NCBI GenBank assembly: GCA_964020085.1
Contig: OZ026604.1
Coordinates: 20,471,394-20,535,393, forward strand
Source: Micromussa lordhowensis
Taxonomy: Eukaryota > Cnidaria > Anthozoa > Scleractinia > Lobophylliidae
Direction: 5' to 3'
DNA: 64,000 nucleotides
Within the stretch, counting starts at the first letter, position 1; the number at the start of each line of letters is the position of its first letter. Shown in pieces: positions 34,628-44,264 of the stretch. Position numbers and translations under genes: made by a program. Below the pieces are notes generated by a model. That model did no database searches. It saw only the letters and a program-made list of their open reading frames with translations, and had not been told where the DNA came from.

Positions 34628-36693
34628 TCCTTTAACGGAAAAAATTAAAACCTCGTGCGAAGGTTCAATTACCATGGATGAATGTTTAGAAGCGCTAAAA
34701 GATTTCAAATCTAGAAAAACACCGGGCACACACGGTTTCCCTGCAGAATTTTACCGATTCTTTTGGACCAATGTCGGTAATGAATTGATAGGCAGCTTTA
34801 ATTATGCCTTTAAATCTGGAAGTCTATCTATTTCTCAGAGAAGAGGAATAATTTCCCTTATCCCAAAAAAATTTAAGGACAAAACTATTCAGGAGAACCT
34901 AAGACCGATATCACTTTTGAATGTAGACTACAAAATTCTCACTAAAACCATAGCAAAAAGACTCGAGAAAGTGCTTCCTAATTTATAAACATAGATCAAA
35001 CCCGTTATGTCAAAGGCCGTTATATTGGCGAAAATATTCGTTTAATACAAGATGTGATACATTCCACAAACTCGTGCCTAACTAACCAAAAAGGCATAGC
35101 TATTTTCCTCGTTTTCAAAAAAGCGTTCGACTCAGTTGAGTGGTCTTACCTCAACGCCGCTTTTGAACTTTTTAATTTTGTCCCAGACATTTTGAACTGG
35201 ATTAAAATAATCTATAATGATGTTTCTGTTGCGTTGTCAACAATGGGCCATGGTTCTACCTTCTTTCATCATGATTTGCAACGGGGCGTTCGTCAAGGCT
35301 GTTCTCTATCAGGAATGTTGTTCGTCTTGGGTATCGAACTTTTTGCAAGAGCCTTAAAAAACAAATCCTTTGCCAAAGGCATTCGTGTTGACGACCATGA
35401 AATAAAGATAGCCCAATATGCTGATGACACCACTGTTTTTGTTCGTGATAAGGAATCGGTTCTAGAGCTCCTTGAGTTCCTCAGAGAATTTAGCTCTTTA
35501 TCCGGTTTAGAAATTAATACTTCTAAAACTGAAGCAATGTGGTTAGGGCAATGGAAAAATAACCAAGACACTCCCTTTGTTTTAAGATCGCCAAAAGAAT
35601 CAATACTTTCTCTAGGTGTTTTCTTCTCACACAATCAAACTGATGCAGACGAGCTTAACTTCGGGGCCAAAATACGTGACTTAGAGAACTCTTTGCACAC
35701 CTGGAAAAGAAGAAAATTAACATTGTATGGGAAAATCAACATAGTCAAAACGCTAGGTCTGTCTAAACTAATTTTCAATGCTTCTGTTTTATACATCCCC
35801 CACCACTATATAGAGCAAATCAACAAGATAACTTTTAATTTTATTTGGGACGGTAAAACTGCAAAAATCAAAAGAAAAACTCTAATTGGTGAAAAAAAAT
35901 GGCGGCCTAAAAATGGGCGATTTTTCTATGATGTAAAAAGCGTTGAAAATCGCTTTGATCAACAGAGTTCAAAACGAATCTTCTGCTTCATGGAAAATTA
36001 TTCCAAATTATCTTTTGCAACATTATGGGAACCTTGCCTTTTTGTCAAATTGTAACTACGACACCAAAACACTGAAGCTGGGAAATCTCCCAGATTTCTA
36101 TGGCTCACTTTTAGAACATTAGCAATATGTTAAAAATACATCAATTGACGAAACAGACATCAAACATGAAATTTTATGGAACAACTGCAATATCTTAATT
36201 GACAAGATGTCGGTATTTTATAAAACTTGGTTCACTCATAATATTATTCAGTTAGATGACTTACTGAACGAACACAGTAATTTCTACAAGTTTCATGAGT
36301 TCAAGGCAAATTAAACTTTGATGTGCCTTTCACTGTCTTCTATGGAGTTATTGACGCCATCCCTAATGCGTGGAAAGATAAAATTAAACAGCAAAATCAA
36401 AGTGGCAAGGTTAATCAATATGATAATACAACACTTAACACAAGCTCAATTTATTCCTCTATCTTAGAGAGGTCCTTCGTCCCGCCAATTTCGCAAAATC
36501 GGATCTTGTATCATGGTTTTACTGAAAATAATGTTCACAAAGTTTATCAACTACCCTTCACGATCACAAAAGAAGTTTAAGTCATAATGTTTCAATATAG
36601 AGTATCGTAATGAGACCTGCCTTGTAAGTAATTTATGTATTAATTGTGCTTTGTAAATTAAAATTATTACTCACTAAAAAAAAGAAAAAAAAA
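34628..36693 (+). mobile_element. Tx1/L1-like LINE, 5'-truncated, copy 3
   Basis: Flanked by gaattatc at 34620-34627 and 36694-36701. The longest uninterrupted RT stretch of the three runs from 35054 to 36055 and includes FLVFKKAFDSVEW (Val where Asp is expected), QRGVRQGCSLSGMLF and AQYADDTTVFV. The apparent extension past GEKKWRPKNGRFF is a frameshift relative to the GGLKMGDFSMK of the other copies, not real extra sequence. Confidence 0.88.
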
Positions 36694-37288
36694 GAATTAT
36701 CATTTTGAGGTTTTCTCACATTTGAAATGTATTTTTTTCCGTTGTTATTGTAAGATAGTTGTGTGCCGGTATATAGATTCGTTGATATGCAGGTTGCGTA
36801 CTTATGATAAGAAGCAAATATTCACGGAGTTTGTCCGTTAGTATAGGAGTTGTCACTTGACGGCATCTCCATTTTTGATCACTTCATTCTGGAATGTTTT
36901 TTTCAGTAAAATTTCCGTGTTTTAATTCTTTCATATTAATATATAAGGGCTGCTTTTGTTTCTTGGAATAAACTATGCTAGGGCTGTTTATGTCTGATCA
37001 ATAAACGAGATGCCCCTCCTACGACTGGTGTTTTCTTAGTTAAGTTAGAAATTATTTTGTTTTCGTTTCACTGCAAAGTGATTACACAAAAATCATATTT
37101 GGTTTTCCTTTGTTTGTGGGTGTTTTTCTAATTTTAAAATTATCATTCATTTAGAAGTTTTCTCAACTATAAAGTCATTTTTAAGGTTAGAAAAAATGAC
37201 TTGAAATATCATAACATAATCCCTTTACTGAAAGAAGCCAGTTAAAGAAACCCCTTGTTAGAAACGTAATAACTTATGCTGGGAGAGC

Positions 37289-37474
37289 CAGGCGCGGATC
37301 CAGGATTTTGAAATGGGGGGTGAATTTTTGTGGTAATGTAATAGAACCCAAGCCTGGATGAGGTGTTTAAGGTATGTGCATCAGCATGATTGATTTCCTA
37401 TGAATAATTAGAAGGGGACTCAAAAAAAGGAGGGTGAAAATTCACCCATTTCACCTCCCCTGGATCCGCGCCTG
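37289..37474. mobile_element. 186-bp MITE with CAGGCGCGGATCCAGG ends
   Basis: Perfect terminal inverted repeats caggcgcggatccagg and cctggatccgcgcctg, flanked by agagc at 37284-37288 and 37475-37479. The paralogous units at 26.6 and 32.3 kb have the uninterrupted gctgggagagctacac. The insertion is therefore younger than the tandem duplication and is unique to this unit. The interior is non-coding (aaatggggggtgaattt, attcacccatttcacc). Confidence 0.92.
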
Positions 37475-37838
37475 AGAGCTACACTTATAATTAACAACTA
37501 ATGATGACTAACTTGAAAAATGGTTTATTTGCAGGACAATAATACTCGGTTCCACTTTCCTTCTTCAAATTTCTGGACTAATAAAATAGCTATTATAATC
37601 ATAATCATAGATAGATATTATAATCCTTTTTTTACTACCTTAAATGTAACAATCGAGTTTCTTATACGTAATCGACATTTATTGAAAATGCAATACCTAT
37701 ACCGTTTACAAATTCTGTTAAAGATTACCATGGACTAATCCAAAAAAAATTAAATAGGACATTCTTGTAAACTTCAGCTTCCTTTGACATGATTTACAAT
37801 CCGCGATCAATTAAGTCTGGAAGAAAAGATTCGTACGA

Positions 37839-38465
37839 CTATTCGCCACAGGAAAAAGACTCGCCATATTCGGCAGCGAAACTAGGAAATTTGACATCAG
37901 GAGCGAAAGAGGGTGCCGTGCTTAATCTCTCATTTGAAAACGATTTTATTTTTCGAGATTGTTGTGTGCTGAAAACATCATTTTTAACGCTTAGTATTCC
38001 TTTTAAACGAAAAGTTTCCTCTTCAGAGGCATAAATTTCCCGACGTAAACGAATATTTTCATTCTCAAGGTAAACCAGTTTTCTTTGCATTTGCAATTCT
38101 CGAAACTTTCTCGCGTCACGGGACTTCTTCGCCGACAGGTTGTTCCTCCTTCTTCGTTCCCGGTACTCTGAGCCTTTCTTGGCTAAGTTGATAGCTTGTC
38201 CTTCTGGAAAGTGTTCAGGTTTTGGCTCAGGTAGATTTGTAAACGGTTCGCTGTCGCTGACTAACCTTTCTCTGGTCGAATGAGTGTTGGCTAATAATCC
38301 AAGGGTAGTTCTTCTTCCTTCTCCAGATAAACATTTTGGTTTCCCGAGAAAAATATCTGGCTGTTCCAGTCTGGTGGCCATAGGATTTACACGAGGAAAG
38401 GAAGAGATCTTTAAGTCATGTAGGTATCTGCGTGAAATGAACGACATCGTAGGGCAGGGGTACAT
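37839..38465 (-). CDS. PAR-type bZIP-like protein, short form, copy 6
   Basis: 208-codon intronless frame, ATG at 38465 (MYPCPTMSFISRRYLHDLK). Basic region and zipper intact (ENIRLRREIYASEEETFRLK). It shares the short-form deletion and ATA start. Its right-hand neighbourhood (core module in minus orientation, then block A) is the mirror image of the left neighbourhood of copy 1, so copies 1 and 6 are the arm-equivalent pair. Confidence 0.68.
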   Translation of the reverse strand: MYPCPTMSFISRRYLHDLKISSFPRVNPMATRLEQPDIFLGKPKCLSGEGRRTTLGLLANTHSTRERLVSDSEPFTNLPEPKPEHFPEGQAINLAKKGSEYRERRRRNNLSAKKSRDARKFRELQMQRKLVYLENENIRLRREIYASEEETFRLKGILSVKNDVFSTQQSRKIKSFSNERLSTAPSFAPDVKFPSFAAEYGESFSCGE

Positions 38466-39399
38466 TTGGGCGCCTCTTGTAGAAAGTACAATATACGGTT
38501 GAACAGGACGGCTGAAGAATGGGTTCTCCGTAGTTTTCTATGTTGTAAGTGTTATGCTAAGCCATCCTCGATTCCAATCTCTGTAATTTATACCTTTTCT
38601 GTTTCTATTGAACAGTCTTTCCGTAACAAACATAAACAGGTGAATTACGGCTGGATGTTTGCTCTTCGTTGAGAAACTTTTGAATTGCGCTTTCTTGTGT
38701 GTCTTGCTTTGACTAGGAACATTCATCTAAGATATCTGTTTCCCGTTCGATACAAATCGCGCTCTAAAAATTCCGGTGCAAATTTTCGCATACTTAATTT
38801 AGGTTCAGTGCTGTGTAATATTTTCCGGAGTTCGCATATATCCGGCCAAAACAACTGCTTCTTCGTAACTACCGCACGTTTCGATCGATGGAGGTCTCTT
38901 TGGAACTGAAGCGTTTCAAAAGCGCTGGGCAGGAAAATTATCTTGCTTATCCGAAATTTACTTCGAAAATAAGTCATTTCGATGCAAAACTAATTCACAT
39001 CAGGAGCCATGGCTGCTGACAAGAATTGCATTTTAACACCCACGAAATAGTTCGCGAAAAGTGCTGGACGAATCGAAGTGGAAAATACCTCTTTAGAAAA
39101 TGATTCTTTTTTTATCTCCTTATGGAACATTAGGTCAAATCTGCCTAACAATAGAAAGCATAAATTATATAAATGCTTTGTCAAACCGCCTCAAGAAACA
39201 TAAAATCTTGGCTTTTGTCTTGAATTTAAGCTGTCAGGAAACCAAAGATCGATAAACATAAAATCGGTCTTGGTCGCTGGATATAGCTCAAATTTCTGTT
39301 AATAAATCCCAGGGCGATGCTATGATTATAGAGAACGCATTCCCCGTACATGGGCATCTTCCAATGATATATTTTTTTCAATCTAATTTTCACGCGTAA

Positions 39400-40140
39400 C
39401 CAAATTTCAGGTTTGGTTTTGTCAATTGATTATGTAGAGAACTTACAGCTGGCTTGTCGGACTACAATTCGTGAGGTAAGAGAAAGAGAAATTCTCTAGC
39501 ATATTTATTAATAATCAACAAAATATTACTGAAAAAAAAATTCCAGAATGAAGTAATCAAAAATGGAGATGCCGTTAAGTGACAACTCCTATACTAACGG
39601 ACAAACTCCGTGAATATTCGCTTCTTATCATAAGTACGTAACCTGCATATCAACGAATCTACATACCGGCACACAACTATCTTACAATAACAATGGAAAA
39701 AAATTATATTTCAAATTTGAGAAAACCTCAAAATGATAATTCTAAAATAAGAAAAACACCCACAAATAAGAAAAGGAAAGCTAATGCAGATTACAGACTG
39801 CATTCTTACAAAAGAAGTGATCTTTCCTTATGATAATGAAAATACAAGACTGTTTTTTACTAACACATCTGCAAAAGTATAAGCAACAAAACAAAAGTAG
39901 TGAGTTCCTGATAAGTGTCTTCTTTTTAAGCAAATTTTATAGAAAATGGCGCTGATAATTGCAAATCTGTGCTGACACACATTAAGGAAATGGGAGACAT
40001 CTGCAGCTAGTTGCCAATTTTAGCTTTGGAGAGTTCTAGTGCTGGAAAGAACTTTTCTTTCTGTTTCCTCACGAATTGCAGTCCGAAAAGCCAGCTGTAA
40101 GACCTCTGCATAATTAATTGACAAAACCAAACATTAAATT
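39400..40140 (-). repeat. Core module copy, orientation -, between inverted repeats
   Basis: Left edge acagctggcttgtcggacta and right edge cgaaaagccagctgtaag are inverted repeats. The core runs in minus orientation (caactcctatactaacggac, gtgagttcctgataagtgtc). The LINE target is uninterrupted (gataattc at 39735-39742). This is the counterpart of 9038-9791 in the other arm. Confidence 0.6.
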
Positions 40141-40299
40141 TGCCCAAAGTGAAGAGTGTTGATTAACCGAGCCAGTTTAAAAGTGCCTCGCGACTACACA
40201 TACCGAGGAAACACTTGCCGCACAATACTTTTATATGTAACTCTTCGCTTATCAAAGCAACCGATTCGTTGGGTTTATTCCCTTTTCCTTGCTTCTTTT

Positions 40300-40628
40300 A
40301 GCTTTGCATTGAAAAAATTTTCTGGTTTTCTCAGCAGAACGGCCTTTTTCTTCAAGTTTCGTTCGAAGCTGGCAATTAAACTTCGAAGCAATGTTGGTTC
40401 GTACTCGGTGCCATCTTTAGTACGGACTGAGATGATAAATTGGCTAATGTATTCCTTCAGCTCGACGGCTGAAATATCTTCAATTTTAATTCCTGTCTTC
40501 GTCCTTGGTTTTCAAAAATCTTGCAAGCAATCTTACACCTCGTTCAGCTTTTGATAGGTGTTTTTATTTTCTTGTTTTAAAATAAATTCTTCAACTGAGC
40601 AAACAGGAGCAAACATTCCCTCGGTCAT
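40300..40628 (-). pseudogene. Crypton/DUF3504-like recombinase fragment, right copy
   Basis: Minus-strand ATG at 40628: MTEGMFAPVCSVEEFI, LKQENKNTYQK, then the same frameshift as in 8547-8872, then ISAVELKEYISQFIIS-like and DGTEYEPTLLRSLIAS-like sequence (individual residues read by eye). An extra small indel near 40485 (aggaattaaaattgaag) is private to this copy. No catalytic domain. Confidence 0.6.
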
Positions 40629-41085
40629 TTGTCGAAGCGTGCGGGTGGGCTCTCGGATGACGTTCTCTTTAGTGCGTTCATTCATCATATAAGTGAGATT
40701 TCGTCATTTGCGCTGCTGATTGAACGAACGATATTTTTTCGCGGTGAAATTTTCTAATTCGTGCACCTATATTTGGCTATATTTATAATCAGCACAAAGT
40801 TTATTGACTGATTTTCCTGGGTAAGTCTCAGTACCTTTGATATAAAAATGTTTTTCATGTACTGTTTTTATTTTGTGTATTTTGAGGACATTGAGATCAT
40901 TTAAACTCAAAACAGAATGGCAAACAACACAAACAGAAATCCTCACCGTAAATTTACCAAATTTTAATTAAGATCCTCCCTTATCCTGGGTTAGCAACCC
41001 AGCCCAGAAGCTCCGCTTTTAGGCTTGGCTAAATCTATATATCACTTTTTGCTGCGCAGCGAGCGCAGCGAGCGCGCAGCAACAT

Positions 41086-41576
41086 CATCATCATCATCAT
41101 CATGTCCTTTTCCCTCTGAGGGAAATAGGGCCTTGCGTTCTCTCTGTCCAAGCTTCTCGGTCTTTCGCACAACTCCCAGCTTCTGTCCAGCCTTTGAACC
41201 CAAGTTCGCCTCGTTCTCTCTCTACCGTTCTTCGCCATGTCTCCTTCGGCCTACCTCTCTATCGTCTTCCTTCTGGGGTCCATGTTAAGGCTATCCTCGT
41301 GTTCTCATTTGCACTTTTCCTCAGCACATGCCCAATCAGTTTCCAGCGTCTACGTCTTATCTGTTGGGTGATCTCTTCCAGATTCGTTTTGAATCTTACC
41401 TCTTCATTTGTCACTTTCATAGGCCAGTAAATCTTCAGAATTCGTCGTAGGCATTTGTGGAGGAAAACGTTAAGTTTGGTCTCGTCGCTTTTAATCATTC
41501 GCCAAGTTTCGCAACAATAGAGAAGGACAGCCAGTACACTAGATCGAAAAATCCTCAGCTTGGTGTTAATGCCGTT
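41086..41576 (-). mobile_element. RTE-like LINE, 3' end only
   Basis: The minus-strand translation contains SVLAVLLYCCETWRM, LHKCLRRILKIYWPMKVTN and QIRRRRWKLIGHVLRKS, the post-RT region of RTE-clade non-LTR elements, then RPKETWRRTVERERTRLG. The 3' end is a (atg/cat)n tract at 41086-41103. The 10-bp target duplication gcagcaacat is at 41076-41085 and 41577-41586, and the left block A copy has a single gttgctgc site at about 8089. Strongly 5'-truncated. Confidence 0.88.
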
Positions 41577-42093
41577 GCAGCAACATAAACAGGATTTAAG
41601 AAGAATATAAAGAAGGGGATACGAATTCTCGAATTCATCACTTTTTAGCAGAATGCATTGCATTTAACCAGAGTGCACTGCGTCACTTTTTACAGAGTGC
41701 ATTGCGCCACGATCAACACGAGGATGTCACACCGTCGCTTAGCCGTCGTCTTAATTCGCGCAGATTTCAGTGAGAAGGATAAGTGGTTTGTTTTGCTCTG
41801 ATTTGCCTGTAAAACGATGTGAAGGAGATCGTGCTTGACTTTCACAACTCTTGCTTTTGTCCTTAAAAAATCTGGATGAGTAATTGTGACGACTTAATTT
41901 TAACTTCTTCATTTCTTAGCAGTCTCGACTCCTTGGTCGAATTCGTGAATGAAGAGAAATCGTCGTTACTAAAGCTTGTAGAATAATTAAAAAATACAAA
42001 AACCGTACAACACGCTAATTTCATATATGCTGCGATCTATACATCCAAACATGAATTAAAGCTAAAGCGTTATTTGCATTTTTACACATCGTG

Positions 42094-42339
42094 ATGGACG
42101 CGTCCTCGGCACAATCTGACAACATTCTAGAGACATTTAATGCGTACCAGTACAGAATTTATAAGTTAGATTTCTGCTCCTACAATTTCCACATGTATCG
42201 ATTTTCGCGACTTGGTAAAGGGGAAGTTGATGTGTATCGTTTTATGTCCAAACATAGTTCAGATCACTATGTGCTTGTCACACCTCGCCATGGATGGGTC
42301 ATTTTGCATGAAGTTGATGCACACAAGGACAGATTTTAA
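42094..42339 (+). other. Short open frame conserved in both block A copies, right copy
   Basis: ATG at 42094: MDASSAQSDNILETF, NAYQYRIYKLDFCSYNFHM, then GKGEVDVYRFMSKHSSDHY. It is the longer, less damaged counterpart of 7399-7581 (-). No domain recognised. It lies about 400 bp from bZIP-type upstream sequence on the other side. Confidence 0.25.
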
Positions 42340-42636
42340 GTTACACAGCACAATTTGACACTACTTTGAGAAATAAATGTCCCTGCAAGTCTTGGAACGC
42401 GCAGATAGATAACAATCACTGCGTAAAATATGTCACTATCAACAGAATTTGCCACAGCATTACTATCTTTTAGATACCCTAGTTCCGTTTCTATTTAACA
42501 GTCTTTCCGTAACAGAATTTAACGACGACAAACATAAACAAGTGAATTACGGCTGTATTTTTGCTCTTCGTTGTGAAACGTTTGAATTGGGCTTTCTTGT
42601 GTGTCTTGCCTTGACTAAGAATTTTCATCTCTCCAT

Positions 42637-42819
42637 ACACCTTATTCAAAATGGCTGCCATTTTACTGTTGTTTTGTTTGCTTGCAAATTAGCCTTTGTT
42701 GCCTCGTTCAAGGGCGGAAAATATTCTTTTGCATTTCGAGTTTAAGAACGAGGCAACAAGGGCTAATTTGAAGGCAAACAAAAGACCACTAAAATAGTGG
42801 CCATTTTGGAATAAGGTGT
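42637..42819. mobile_element. 183-bp foldback MITE, ACACCTTATT ends
   Basis: About 72-bp inverted arms (acaccttattcaaaatggc and gccattttggaataaggtgt) with a short loop around 42710-42745. AT flanks both ends (42635-42636 and 42820-42821). The left block A copy reads straight through (caatggaaagatg at about 7014). Confidence 0.88.
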
Positions 42820-43014
42820 ATTGTATTCTGCAAAGTTTCTGTAAACCATGAGATTGCAGTTGACAAAAGTCCGATCTCCGATTCAACGATTGGTGCATTA
42901 AATGCCACAGGCATCGTGTGTTTATTCTGCTTTTCTCACATTTTTAGCCAGAGTGTGTTTTTCAGTTAAATTTTACAAGAATAGATTTTCTCATTGTTTC
43001 TTTCGAGTTGTCCT

Positions 43015-44191
43015 GCAAATAAACCATACCATAATAATAAAGTTAGTCATCATTAGTTGTTAATTATAAGTGTAGCTCTCCCAGCTTAAGTTATTAAGTT
43101 TCTAACAAGGGGTTTCTTTAACTGGCTTCTTTTAGTAAACTGATTATGTTATGATATTTCGAGTCATTTTTTCTAACTCACAAAATTACTTTCATATTTG
43201 AGAAAACTTCTAAATGATAGTTTTAAAGCCAGAAAAATCACCGACAATCAAAGGAAAACCAAATGTGATTTTTGTCTAATCACTTGGCGATGAAAGGAAA
43301 ATAAAATAAATTCTAACTTGGTATAAATAAGAAAACACCAGTTGTAGGAGGGGCATCTCGTTTATTGATGAGACATAAACAGCCCTAGGATAGTTTTCAA
43401 CATTAAACAAAACACGGAAATTTTACTGAAAACATATCATTGGAAGATGCCCATGTATGGGGAATGTGTTCTCTATAATCATAGCATCACCCTGGGATTT
43501 ATTTACAATGTTTTCAGACCAAGAGAAATTGGTGCTATATCCAGCGACCAAGACCGATTTTATGTTTAACGATCGTTTGGTTTCCTGACAGCTTAAATTC
43601 AAGACAAAAGCCAGATGTTGTGTTTGTTGGAGCGGTTCGCGAAATGTTTCACGTCCTTTATGCTTTTTATTGTTAGGCAGATTTGACCTTATGTGACATT
43701 ATTTTCATTTTCAATAGAGTCTTGTCCGCTTTAACTCGTCCAGCACTTTTCGTGAACTATTTCGTGGGTGTTATAATGCGATTCTTGTCAGCAGCCATGG
43801 CTCCTGATGTGAAAAGAGGCCTCTATCGATTTAAACGTGCGATAGTTCCGGAGAAGTAGCTGTTTTTACCAGATCTTTGGAAACTCTGGTAAATATAACA
43901 CACCACTGACTTCCAGAACTAAATATGCAAAAGTTTGCACCGGAATTTTCGAAACAATATTTCTAGCGTACGGGAAACTTTTTCTTTTAGATTTAAATTC
44001 CTAGTCAAAGCAAGACACACAAGAAAGCGCAATTCAAAAGTTTCACAACAAAGGCAAAATATCAAGCTGTAATTCACCTGTTTATGTTTATCGTCGGTAT
44101 ATTCTGTCACGGTAAGACTGTTGAAATGAAACCAGAAAAGCTATCAAGTACAGAGATGGAATCAAGGATAGCCTAACATAACATTAACAAC
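43015..44191 (+). repeat. bZIP flanking modules around copy 7; no other gene
   Basis: 43015-43400 is the bZIP 3' module (aaggggtttctttaactggc) in plus orientation. 43430-43700 is the module with the array-wide short frame on the minus strand. 43730-44190 is the upstream module (tagttccggagaagtagctg, aaagcaagacacacaagaaa). The core module is almost entirely missing here. Confidence 0.55.
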
Positions 44192-44264
44192 ATGGAAGAC
44201 TACCGAGCGCCCATACTTGCCGAAATGTTCAACCGTACATTGTACTTCTACAAGAGGCGCCCAA

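Larger units (their letters stand above)
40141..43014 (-). repeat. Segmental duplication block A, right copy (inverted)
   Basis: Inverted equivalent of 6826-9037, enlarged by an RTE-like LINE end (41086-41576) and a 183-bp MITE (42637-42819). Both insertions are absent from the left copy, so they postdate the duplication. The block joins the bZIP 3' module at 43014 (tcgagttgtcctgcaaataa). Confidence 0.8.

Noticed and set aside
40156..40554. 132-codon plus-strand frame in the right block A
   Set aside because: Antisense shadow of the Crypton-like pseudogene; the minus-strand reading has recognisable motifs.
41035..41288. Gene-like frame starting near the (cat)n tract
   Set aside because: Antisense of the RTE-like LINE end; the repeat tract is the LINE tail.
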